From positions 1 through 64,000 of the forward strand of contig DASXMR010000098.1 of assembly GCA_036495525.1 (NCBI GenBank): 64,000 nt of DNA. Reading direction: 5' to 3'. Position numbers and translations under genes: made by a program. Source of the stretch: DASXMR01 sp036495525 (GTDB lineage: Bacteria > Actinomycetota > Actinomycetes > Streptosporangiales > Streptosporangiaceae). Each line of letters begins with the position of its first letter. The first letter of the stretch is position 1. Of the stretch, positions 25,598 to 32,759 are shown one piece after another. The notes below the pieces were generated by a model. That model worked only from the letters and a program-made list of their open reading frames with translations, did not search any database and was not told the origin of the DNA.

Positions 25598-25996
25598 ATG
25601 CCAGCCGGAGCCAGGGGAAGACCGCGCGGGGCACTGGAACGGGAGATCCTGGCCTGCCTGGCCGCGGCGGCCGGGCCGATGTCGCCAGCCGACGTGCGCG
25701 CCGAGCTGGGCGGCGACCTGGCGTACACGACGGTGATGACCACGCTGTCCCGGCTGCATGCCAAGGGCGCCGTGACCAGGCTGCCGGCCAGGCGGGGCTA
25801 CAGCTATGCACTCCTCGGCGGTCCGGGTGCCGCCGAGGCGTCGATGACCGCGCACCGGATGCTGCGGCTGCTGGAAGCAGGCGACGACCGTGCCGGAGTG
25901 CTGTCGAGATTCGTGGCTGACCTGAGCGAGGAAGACGAGCGGCTGCTCGGCGAGCTGCTGACCGACGACGGGCGGGCCGGACGGAACCTGCCATGA
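25598..25996 (+). CDS. blaI: BlaI/MecI/CopY-family repressor
   Basis: The 132-aa protein has the N-terminal winged helix of penicillinase repressors: GALEREILACLAAAAGPMSPADVRAELGGDLAYTTVMTTLSRLHAKGAVTRLPARRGYSY. The C-terminal helices (LSRFVADLSEEDERLLGELL) provide dimerisation. BlaI represses by binding TAC-rich dyads and is released when its M56 sensor triggers proteolysis. It overlaps the following M56 gene by ATGA, so the two are translationally coupled, and it lies just downstream of two matching dyads. Confidence 0.9.
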   Translation: MPAGARGRPRGALEREILACLAAAAGPMSPADVRAELGGDLAYTTVMTTLSRLHAKGAVTRLPARRGYSYALLGGPGAAEASMTAHRMLRLLEAGDDRAGVLSRFVADLSEEDERLLGELLTDDGRAGRNLP

Positions 25997-26991
25997 TGCT
26001 GGTCACAGGGCTCTTCCCGATAGGCGTCAGCGTGCTGCTGGCGCTGGGCGTCGGGAGCCTGGGCAGACGGCTGCCGCCGGCCGCAGCCGCGCCGCTGCTC
26101 ACCCTGCTCGCGCTGGCAACATCACTGGCGACCGGCCTGGTGCTGTGCCTGGCCGCGTTCAGCGCGCTGGCGAGGCTGCCGCTGGTGGCCTCCGCCGGCG
26201 GCTGGTCCCTGGCGACCTGGCGGCCGCTTGACCAGCTGCCGGCGGCGATCGGCCTGGCGGCGGGCGGCGTCGCGGCGATCCTGCTCGCGGCCGCGGTCGC
26301 TCAGCTGGCCGTGACTACCCGCCAGCTGGTGCTGGCGGCCCTGGCGTGCCGCCAGCTGGCCAGCTCGCACGATCGGCTGGTCATCACCGGTGATCAGCGC
26401 CCGACCGCGTACACCGTGCCCGCGCTGCCCGGCGCGATCGTCGTGTCGGCTGGCATGCTGCGGCTGCTGAGCGCGGGGGAGCGGCGTGCACTGCTGGCGC
26501 ACGAGGCGGCCCACCTGCGCCACCGGCATGCGGCCTACGTGCTGCTCAGCCGGCTCGCGGCGGCGGCCAACCCGCTGCTGCGGCCGCTCGCCAGCAGTGT
26601 CCGGCTGGCCGTGGAGCTGTGGGCCGACCAGTCGGCGGCCGACGAGGTCGGTGACAGCCGGCTGGTGGCCAGGGCGATCGCCAGGGCCAGCCTGGCAGTC
26701 TCGGATCATCGCCCGCCGGGCGGCGTGGCGCTCGCGATCGGGGAGTCGGACGTCGCGGTGAGGGTCAGGGCGCTGCTCGACCGGCGGGTGCGGCCGGGCC
26801 GGTCGCGGACGGCAGCGGCCGCGGCGGTGGCGCTCACGCTGGCATCCGGGCTGACGGCGGGGACGCTGGCGCTCGCCGTGCACGCCCGGGTCGAGATGGC
26901 GCAGGTCAAGTATGAGCAGGCGCACGGCAGGCAGCTCGCTGGGCCATCCGGCCAGGATCAGCCGTCGCCTGGTCAGGGCCGCACGACCTAA
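25993..26991 (+). CDS. M56-family membrane metalloprotease (BlaR1-like sensor)
   Basis: The 332-aa protein has N-terminal membrane helices, the zinc site HEAAH at residues 170-174 (within LLAHEAAHLRHRHAAYVLLSR), and a downstream Glu-containing segment VELWADQSAADEV that supplies the third ligand. A final membrane helix precedes a short basic tail. Unlike BlaR1 it lacks a penicillin-binding sensor domain, as is common for actinobacterial M56 proteins. It presumably relieves BlaI repression in response to an unknown cell-wall signal. Confidence 0.88.
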   Translation: MMLVTGLFPIGVSVLLALGVGSLGRRLPPAAAAPLLTLLALATSLATGLVLCLAAFSALARLPLVASAGGWSLATWRPLDQLPAAIGLAAGGVAAILLAAAVAQLAVTTRQLVLAALACRQLASSHDRLVITGDQRPTAYTVPALPGAIVVSAGMLRLLSAGERRALLAHEAAHLRHRHAAYVLLSRLAAAANPLLRPLASSVRLAVELWADQSAADEVGDSRLVARAIARASLAVSDHRPPGGVALAIGESDVAVRVRALLDRRVRPGRSRTAAAAAVALTLASGLTAGTLALAVHARVEMAQVKYEQAHGRQLAGPSGQDQPSPGQGRTT

Positions 26992-27004
26992 CTGGGGCCG
27001 GTTA

Positions 27005-27910
27005 TCAGGCGGCCGCCAGGATCGCGCGCAGTTCCCGCTCGGTGTCCTGCGCCGTCCAGGCCTGGATGCACAGCCGCCCGAGCACGACCAGGTAGTGGTC
27101 AAGTGACTCGCGCTTGTCCAGGTAGAGCGCGCTCGTCAGCTGCTCCAGGTAGACCACGTCGGGCAGGTCCGGGTCGGCGAAGCGCAGGATGCTGAACGAT
27201 CCGGACGTCGCGGCGTGCCCGCCGGCCTGAAACGGCAGCAGCTGCAGGGTGACGCCGGGCCGTCCGGCCAGCTCAAGCAGATGGCGCAGCTGAGCCCGCA
27301 TGATGTCAGCCGATCCGGGAGCCCGCCGGAGCACCGCCTCGTCCAGCACCGCCCAGATGTGCGGCGAGCCGGGCCCGTCGAGTAGGTGCTGCCTGGCCAG
27401 CCGCAGGCTGACCCGCCGCTCGACCTCCTCGGCGCTGGCATCCGGATGACGCAGGCCGATCACGGCACGCGCGTAGTCCTGCGTCTGCAGCAGGCTTGGC
27501 ACGAGCTGGTCGTCGTACGAGCGGATCTGGGTGGCAGCCTCCTCCAGGCCGACGTAGGCCTCGAACCAGCTGGGCAGCACGTCGGAGTAGTCGTGCCACC
27601 AGCCCTGGCGGCTGGCCCGCCGGGCCAGATCGCGCAGCGCCTCGCGCTGCTCGGGGTCGCTGACCCCGTAGAGGGTTAGCAGGTCGGCGATGTCGCGGTC
27701 CTTGAAGCCCACCCGGCCGGTCTCCAGCCGGCTGACCTTCGAGTGTGATGCCCGGATCACCTCGCCCGCTTCGAGCAGGGATATCCGCCTGGCCTCTCGC
27801 AGCCGCCGCAGCTGGGCGCCAAGCAGAATGCGCAGCACTGTCGGTCCGCCGCTGCCAGGCGCGGCAAACAGGGTGCGGATCTCGCCCTGCTGCGGCTCAG
27901 CTGCGGTCAT
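27005..27910 (-). CDS. XRE-family regulator with DUF5753 domain
   Basis: The 301-aa protein has an N-terminal helix-turn-helix (LGAQLRRLREARRISLLEAGEVIRASHSKVSRLETGRVGFKDRDIADLLTLYGV). A C-terminal DUF5753 domain follows, with signatures LPSWFEAYVGLEEAATQIRSYDDQLVPSLLQTQDYARAVI and YLEQLTSALYLD. These regulators usually pair with a small DUF397 protein in actinomycetes. No DUF397 gene is visible next door. The stop lies 13 bp from the convergent M56 gene. Confidence 0.92.
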   Translation of the reverse strand: MTAAEPQQGEIRTLFAAPGSGGPTVLRILLGAQLRRLREARRISLLEAGEVIRASHSKVSRLETGRVGFKDRDIADLLTLYGVSDPEQREALRDLARRASRQGWWHDYSDVLPSWFEAYVGLEEAATQIRSYDDQLVPSLLQTQDYARAVIGLRHPDASAEEVERRVSLRLARQHLLDGPGSPHIWAVLDEAVLRRAPGSADIMRAQLRHLLELAGRPGVTLQLLPFQAGGHAATSGSFSILRFADPDLPDVVYLEQLTSALYLDKRESLDHYLVVLGRLCIQAWTAQDTERELRAILAAA

Positions 27911-28204
27911 GCCGCCCCCTCACGCCAGGTGTCCGGCCGCGCCGCGGCGCGGCCGGGTGTGCGATCACAGAATGGTAGCGCCCCGGGCAGTGCCCTCATG
28001 CTTCGTGAAACCGTGCATCAGCACTTGCATTTGCACACTGCTGCCTGTAAGGGTAGCTGGATGACTACGGTCGGCTTAGCTGAGCCGGCCCGTCGCGCCG
28101 ACGCAGGCGCTGGTCATCCGGCGCCGCTGAGCGCAGCCAGTGACTCGCAGCCCGTTCGGCCTCGCCCCCGTGGGGGCCGGGCGCGTGCCGTCGGCACCAC
28201 TGAC

Positions 28205-28244
28205 TACGCGGGCTGGCGCCGCGGCGGCGGCGCCAGCCCGCGTA
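28205..28244. terminator. 18-bp perfect hairpin in XRE-PAS spacer
   Basis: Arms 28205-28222 and 28227-28244 pair without mismatch around a 4-base GGCG loop. The structure is very stable and GC-rich and lacks a T-run. It may end an unannotated short transcript or insulate the PAS gene. Confidence 0.55.
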
Positions 28245-28305
28245 ACCAGCAGTGTCCGGTGCAACGTGGCCGAGTTGATACTCTCCGTAACTACATCGCG
28301 TTAGC

Positions 28306-28335
28306 TGCGCGGCCCGCCTGGAGGCGGGCCGCGCA
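28306..28335 (+). promoter_or_regulatory. 13-bp hairpin just upstream of the PAS gene
   Basis: Arms 28306-28318 and 28323-28335 form a perfect 13-bp stem with a TGGA loop, ending 27 bases before the PAS gene start. If it lies in the 5' leader it could attenuate transcription or shield the ribosome site (GGAGAGG). Otherwise it is a terminator for an upstream transcript. Confidence 0.45.
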
Positions 28336-28362
28336 GGGCGCTTGGCGCTTACCGGAGAGGCG

Positions 28363-28803
28363 ATGACTGCACCGCAGATTGACTACCGCCTGGTCTTCCG
28401 CGACCTTCCGATTCCCATCCTGCTGCTGACCAGGGACTTTCAGATATTCGACATGAACCAGGCGTACCTGCAGGTAGCTGGCAAGACCAAGGGGGAGCTC
28501 GTCGGCCGGAACGTATTCGCGGCGTTCCCTGACAATCCGGACGATCCGACCGCCAACGGCGTGCGCAATCTGCGTGCCTCGCTGGAGGGCGTGCTGGCCA
28601 CCGGCGAGCCGGACATCATGGCGGTGCAGAAGTACGACACCGAGCTGCCGGACAGGCCAGGGGTGTTCGAGGCGCGGTACTGGTGCCCGGTGAACGCGCC
28701 CATCTTCGGCCCGGACGGCGAGACTGAGCTGCTCGTCCAGTGTGTAGAGGAAGTGACCGACCGGGTGCGCCGGTTCGTCGAGGTGCAGCTCAAGGACCTG
28801 TAG
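28363..28803 (+). CDS. Single-domain PAS protein
   Basis: This 146-aa protein is essentially one PAS domain: DYRLVFRDLPIPILLLTRDFQIFDMNQAYLQVAGKTKGELVGRNVFAAFPDNPDD, then the PAC-like YWCPVNAPIFGPDGETELLVQCVEEVTD. It has no kinase, cyclase or DNA-binding output, so it would signal through a partner or bind a ligand. A short helix (RVRRFVEVQLKDL) closes the protein. The ATG at 28363 with GGAGAGG is preferred to the upstream ATG at 28342. Confidence 0.82.
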   Translation: MTAPQIDYRLVFRDLPIPILLLTRDFQIFDMNQAYLQVAGKTKGELVGRNVFAAFPDNPDDPTANGVRNLRASLEGVLATGEPDIMAVQKYDTELPDRPGVFEARYWCPVNAPIFGPDGETELLVQCVEEVTDRVRRFVEVQLKDL

Positions 28804-29025
28804 CACCGGCAGCGCGCAGTCTGGGACGCCCGCCCTGCATCGGGCCATACCGGATTAGCTGGCTGAAGCCGCCGCTGACGCGCGAACGCGGTGGCAAAGT
28901 GCCAGTCAGCGAAGGTCCAAGCGGCTGCCAGCTGGGCACCATCACCTCTGGGGGTTCGTCCGGTCCGGCTGGTTGCCGGCCCGAGCGGGCGATCCGCGGA
29001 ATGCGGCACGACTTCGGGGGGACTC

Positions 29026-29958
29026 ATGCTGCACGATGGCGGACTGGCGATGCGACAGATCGACATGACCGTGCGGGCTGATGACCGGCAGGCGATCGCC
29101 GGGACGCTGACCACGCCGGTCTCCCAGGGACCGCACCCGGCGGTCGCGCTGCTGTGTCCTGCGCGATCGGACCAGGAGGGCGACGAGGCCGGGGCGCCAC
29201 TTGGCCTGGGCCAGGCTCTCGCCGCTGCGCTGGCTGACGCGGGCGTGGCGAGCTACCGGTTCGACCACCGGGGCACCGGCGAGACGCCGGGGGACAGCGC
29301 AGCGGACGGATTCCGCCAGGACCGCAAGGACGCGGCCGCCGTACTGCGCGGCCTGGCGGCGAGGCCAGAGGTCAGCGCCGTCGGCGTGATCGGCTACAGC
29401 GACGCGGGATTGCACGCGGCCTGGCTAGCCGCGCACGGCGACGCCGCGGCCGCCGTGCTGCTTGCGAGCCCCGTCAGGGCGGCCGCCGGCGATGACCAGC
29501 CGGCGCGCCGTCCCGACCCGGCCGGCCCGCAGCTGACCGCGCGGCTGGCCAGGCGGCTGCCTGGCAGTGCGCGGCAGCAGGCAGCGCGCGCCATGGGCCG
29601 GCTGCGCGCCGGCGTCACGGCCGGCCACAGCGCTGCCCGCGGCGCCGACCCGGAGTACCTCGGCTACGACCCGCGGCCGGATCTCACCGAGATCAGGGTC
29701 CCGGTGCTGGCGATCACCGGCGCCAACGACCCGCAGGCCGGTGAGGCCGACCTGGAGGCCATAGCCAGCCTGGTGCCGGGACCGGTCGACACCCGCCGGG
29801 TGCCTGATATCACCCACCTGCTGCGCCGCGACGCCCGTCCGCCGTCCCCGCGCGCCAACCGGCAGCAGTACCGCCGGCCGGTCGACTCGCGGCTGCTGGC
29901 CGAGATCGCCGCCTGGGTGGCCGCGCACCTGCCACGGCAGCCAGCCCGGCAGCACTGA
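29026..29958 (+). CDS. Alpha/beta hydrolase (dienelactone-hydrolase/lysophospholipase-like)
   Basis: The 310-aa protein has the hydrolase fold: GTLTTP, AVALLCPARSDQEG, ASYRFDHRGTGETPG, and the nucleophile elbow GVIGYSDAGLHAAWLAA (Ser in GYSDAG). Asp of ITGANDP and His of DITHLLRRD complete a triad. A variable central part is Arg/Ala-rich. The ATG at 29026 has GGGGGA at close spacing; the longer frame lacks family similarity. The substrate is unknown. Confidence 0.82.
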   Translation: MLHDGGLAMRQIDMTVRADDRQAIAGTLTTPVSQGPHPAVALLCPARSDQEGDEAGAPLGLGQALAAALADAGVASYRFDHRGTGETPGDSAADGFRQDRKDAAAVLRGLAARPEVSAVGVIGYSDAGLHAAWLAAHGDAAAAVLLASPVRAAAGDDQPARRPDPAGPQLTARLARRLPGSARQQAARAMGRLRAGVTAGHSAARGADPEYLGYDPRPDLTEIRVPVLAITGANDPQAGEADLEAIASLVPGPVDTRRVPDITHLLRRDARPPSPRANRQQYRRPVDSRLLAEIAAWVAAHLPRQPARQH

Positions 29959-30016
29959 GCGCCCGGCTCTGCGAGCGCTGGGTACGGCCGCGCCCCCGGC
30001 CGTACACTGACCGGTG

Positions 30017-30685
30017 ATGAGCGAGATGGAGGCGGCGGCCGCTGGCGATGCCCCCGAGCCGTACGGGCGCGTGCTGCGTGCCTCGCACGAGGACCGGGAC
30101 CGGGTGGTCGAGCAGCTGCGCCTGGCGGCGGGCGACGGCCGGCTCACCGCCGAGGAACTGGATGACCGGCTGGAGAAGGCACTGCTGGCGCGCACGGTGA
30201 GCGAGCTGGCCAGGCTGGTCACCGACCTGCCGGTAGCGGCCGGCCAGGCAGCGGTCGCCGGGCAGCGCAAGCCAAGGGACCTCGCCAGGATCGACTGCGG
30301 CAGCGGCAGCGTCCGGCGGAACGGGCGGTGGCTGGTGCCCCGCCAGATGGACATCAAGGTGACCAGCGGCAGCGTCACGCTCGACTTCACCGACGCGGTC
30401 ATCGGCGAGACCACGATGCGGATCGACGCCGACGTCCGCAGCGGCAGCCTCAAGCTGCTCACCAGGCCCGGCATCGCGGTGGACACCGACGAGGTGGCCT
30501 TGCGCAGCGGCAGCACCAAGGTCGTTGCGCCCTGGGGGCCCGACGTGCCGGTGCAGCTCCACGTCGAGGTGGCCGGCCGGGTCGGCAGCGGCAGCATTAC
30601 GGCCCGGCCGAGACGGCGCAGCCTCTGGCAGTGGCTGCTGCGCCGGCCAAGGCCATGGGAGCTGGCGATACAGCGCCGCGGCTAG
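30017..30685 (+). CDS. DUF1707 domain protein
   Basis: The 222-aa protein has the DUF1707 N-terminal motif LRASHEDRDRVVEQLRLAAGDGRLTAEELDDRLEKALLARTVSELARLVTDLP. A C-terminal beta-repeat region follows in which GSGS/TSGSVTL/RSGSLKL/RSGSTKV units recur about every 30 residues, as in DUF4097-like adhesin folds. Function is unknown; relatives associate with the cell envelope. ATG 30017 is used, with GTG 30014 also in frame. It converges with the ligase gene, with a GCCGGCC/GGCCGGC repeat between. Confidence 0.82.
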   Translation: MSEMEAAAAGDAPEPYGRVLRASHEDRDRVVEQLRLAAGDGRLTAEELDDRLEKALLARTVSELARLVTDLPVAAGQAAVAGQRKPRDLARIDCGSGSVRRNGRWLVPRQMDIKVTSGSVTLDFTDAVIGETTMRIDADVRSGSLKLLTRPGIAVDTDEVALRSGSTKVVAPWGPDVPVQLHVEVAGRVGSGSITARPRRRSLWQWLLRRPRPWELAIQRRG

Positions 30686-30768
30686 GCCGGCCTTGATGGT
30701 CCAAGCCGGGCTGGGGCCAGGCCGGCCAGCAGGGTGAGCCTGTCCGCACCGCCGGGGAGATGGCCTGC

Positions 30769-31752
30769 TCAGGTCTCGCGGATCACCTGCACTGGGTCCT
30801 TGTCGGAGCGCAGGCCCTTGTAGACCGGATGGCGCATCATCCCGGCGCTGGTCCAGCCGCCGAACGTCACGTCCACCACCAGCTGCGGCTCAGTCCAGAC
30901 CGCGTCCCTGGCGTGCTCAGGCGGCACCTGGCCGGCGAACGGCTGGCTGTCACGGCGCAGCGCGGCGAGCCGGCCGCCGAGCAGCGCGAGGTCGCGATCA
31001 GTCAGGCCGCTGCCTACGTGCCCGGCGTAGCTGAGCCCGTCCGGCCCGCTGACGCCGACCAGCAGCGAGCCGATCTGGCCGGCCCGGCCCGCCTTGCCCG
31101 GCCGCCAGCCGCCGACGACGACCTCCTGCCGGATCACGTTCTTGATCTTGCGCCAGGATGGCGAGCGCTTCTGCACGTAGCGGGAGTCCAGCCGCTTGGC
31201 GACTACACCTTCCAGGCCCTGCAGCACCGACACCCGCAGGATGTCGGCACCCGGCTCGCCGGTGAAGGCGGGCGGTACCTGCCAGCGCTGCCCGCTGCGC
31301 GCCAGCTGGTCAAGCGCTGCGCGCCTGGCCCGGTACTGCTCGCCGAGCAGCAGCCGCCCGGTCAGCCAGAGCAGGTCGAAGGCGAGGTAGGTGACCGGCA
31401 CCTCGGCCGCCAGCCGCCTGGCCTGGCCGGCATCGGTGACGTGCATCCGCGCCTGCAGCGACTCGAAGCTCGGCGCGCCGTCCTGGCCGAACGCTACGAC
31501 CTCCCCGTCGAGGACCGCCCCGGCCGGCGGCAGGTCGGCCGCCAGGCCGTGCAGTTCGGGGTACGCCTGGGTGACCTCCCGGCCGGACCTGGACAGCAGC
31601 CGCAGCTGGCCGTCCTGCGCGTAGGCCAGCACCCGCACGCCGTCCCACTTCATCTCCAGCGCCCAGCCGCCGTCGTCGGGCGGCAGCTCGCCGGGGGTCG
31701 CCAGCATGGGGGTGATCGGGCCCGGCAGCTCCGGCCGGCCTGCGCTGGTCAC
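30769..31752 (-). CDS. ATP-dependent DNA ligase (LigC/LigD ligase-domain type)
   Basis: The 327-aa enzyme has the adenylation motif EMKWDGVR (Lys nucleophile near residue 34), motif III LDGEVVAF, motif IV GLEGVVAKR, and motif V SPSWRKIKN. An OB-fold follows, ending in PQLVVDVTFGGWTSAGMMRHPVYKGLRSDK. It seals nicks through AMP-lysine and AMP-DNA intermediates. Similar stand-alone ligases act in actinobacterial end joining or base excision repair. No Ku or polymerase-domain gene is adjacent. It lies downstream of the SatP-type gene on the same strand. Confidence 0.9.
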   Translation of the reverse strand: MTSAGRPELPGPITPMLATPGELPPDDGGWALEMKWDGVRVLAYAQDGQLRLLSRSGREVTQAYPELHGLAADLPPAGAVLDGEVVAFGQDGAPSFESLQARMHVTDAGQARRLAAEVPVTYLAFDLLWLTGRLLLGEQYRARRAALDQLARSGQRWQVPPAFTGEPGADILRVSVLQGLEGVVAKRLDSRYVQKRSPSWRKIKNVIRQEVVVGGWRPGKAGRAGQIGSLLVGVSGPDGLSYAGHVGSGLTDRDLALLGGRLAALRRDSQPFAGQVPPEHARDAVWTEPQLVVDVTFGGWTSAGMMRHPVYKGLRSDKDPVQVIRET

Positions 31753-31856
31753 CTGCTCACTCGGGGCGGGGGCTGGCTGCTGCTGCCGGGTCTGCTCACC
31801 GTCCCTGTTTACCCGGCGCCGGGCCCGCGCACGCTACGCGGGCCCGGCGAGGGCGA

Positions 31857-32648
31857 TCAGGTGCGTTGCAGCGGCTTGCCGAGGTTCATCGGCTGGCCGC
31901 CCGTGCCCACCGAGATCGAGTGGAAGAACAGGTACACCCCGACAGCAGCCGCCGCCATCAGGGCTGCCCCGCCGGCGATCCCCAGGTTCGGTGACGATTC
32001 GTAGACGCCGAGCAGTATCAGCAGCACGGCCAGCGCGACGAACCCGAAGACAGCGGAGTACGCCACGGGCAGCCTGAGCGTCGCGATGGTCAGCATCACG
32101 AAAACGACCAGCCAGGTGATGAGGAACAGCTTTTGGGTCGGCACGATCGAGAGCAGGGTGAGGCCCAGCGAGCGGTGTATCACGCCGAAGATAAAGGCCG
32201 AGTAACTGATCCAGAACGCGGCGAAGATGCCGAAGACGGCGGCGACCGCCGACTGGCCGACGGCGGCGGCCCAGATGGTGGTGATGATCAGCCCGATGCC
32301 GCCGCCGGCGATGATGATCGGCAGCGGCGCACCGACGGCGCTCGCCGGCACCCAGCCGATCAGCGCGATGGCCAGCGCCACGGCGGACATGACGAACGAG
32401 GGAAGGCCGAGCGCGGCCGGGTCGGCCGCTGGCGCGGCCGCCGCGGCGGCGGCGCGCTCAGCCTCGGCCTGGCGCCAGCGCGCCGCGTCGTCCTGCGGCA
32501 CGGTCTCGGTGCTGCTGGCGGTCCTGGCCCTGGGCGCTGATGCCTGGGCCGGGCTCCCCGGGTCAGTCTGCACGGTACCGGCCGGGCGGCCGGACTCATC
32601 GGGGCCGGGCTCTGCGACCCGGCCTCGGCTGCTCCTTCGGAAGACCAT
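31857..32648 (-). CDS. GPR1/FUN34/YaaH (SatP)-family acetate permease
   Basis: The 263-aa protein has a 75-residue charged N-terminal region, the family-type opening ADPAALGLPSFVMSAVALAIAL, and six membrane helices including FGIFAAFWISYSAFIFGVI. SatP proteins import acetate or succinate with protons. It is next to the mimR-like gene and has a partial copy of the GTCTCA-type repeat about 90 bp upstream. This suggests co-induction with the short-chain alkane locus, whose products feed acetate-level metabolism. AAAGGAG precedes ATG 32648. Confidence 0.8.
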   Translation of the reverse strand: MVFRRSSRGRVAEPGPDESGRPAGTVQTDPGSPAQASAPRARTASSTETVPQDDAARWRQAEAERAAAAAAAPAADPAALGLPSFVMSAVALAIALIGWVPASAVGAPLPIIIAGGGIGLIITTIWAAAVGQSAVAAVFGIFAAFWISYSAFIFGVIHRSLGLTLLSIVPTQKLFLITWLVVFVMLTIATLRLPVAYSAVFGFVALAVLLILLGVYESSPNLGIAGGAALMAAAAVGVYLFFHSISVGTGGQPMNLGKPLQRT

Positions 32649-32735
32649 CGGCTGCTCCTTTGGGCAGGCGGCCCGGGACATCCCAGGTCAGCACGGTCTG
32701 TAATCTCCTGTTTACCCCTTGATGCTGAAGCGGCA

Positions 32736-32750
32736 ATCTCAATTTGAACC
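32736..32750. promoter_or_regulatory. Degenerate GTCTCA-type inverted repeat upstream of satP-like gene
   Basis: ATCTCA-ATT-TGAACC (32736-32750) resembles the perfect repeat found upstream of mimR and prmA. The TCTCA half is kept; the second half keeps TGA and C but lacks one G. It lies about 90 bp upstream of the permease start, so the activator may also reach this gene. Confidence 0.4.
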
Positions 32751-32759
32751 ACCCGGCCG

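Larger units (their letters stand above)
27911..28362. other. Intergenic region with two strong hairpins, possible small RNA
   Basis: This 452-bp spacer separates the XRE gene and the PAS gene, which diverge. It contains perfect hairpins at 28205-28244 and 28306-28335. No plus-strand gene ends here, so ordinary terminators for a known gene do not explain them. An open frame through the region has shadow-like composition. A short transcript from about 28040 ending at the first hairpin is possible. Confidence 0.4.

Noticed and set aside
27929..28366. 145-codon frame through the XRE-PAS spacer
   Set aside because: Composition is shadow-like and it runs through both perfect hairpins; a non-coding explanation fits better.
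29425..30597. Minus-strand 390-codon frame across the hydrolase and DUF1707 genes
   Set aside because: No domain, and it spans two unrelated well-supported plus-strand genes.
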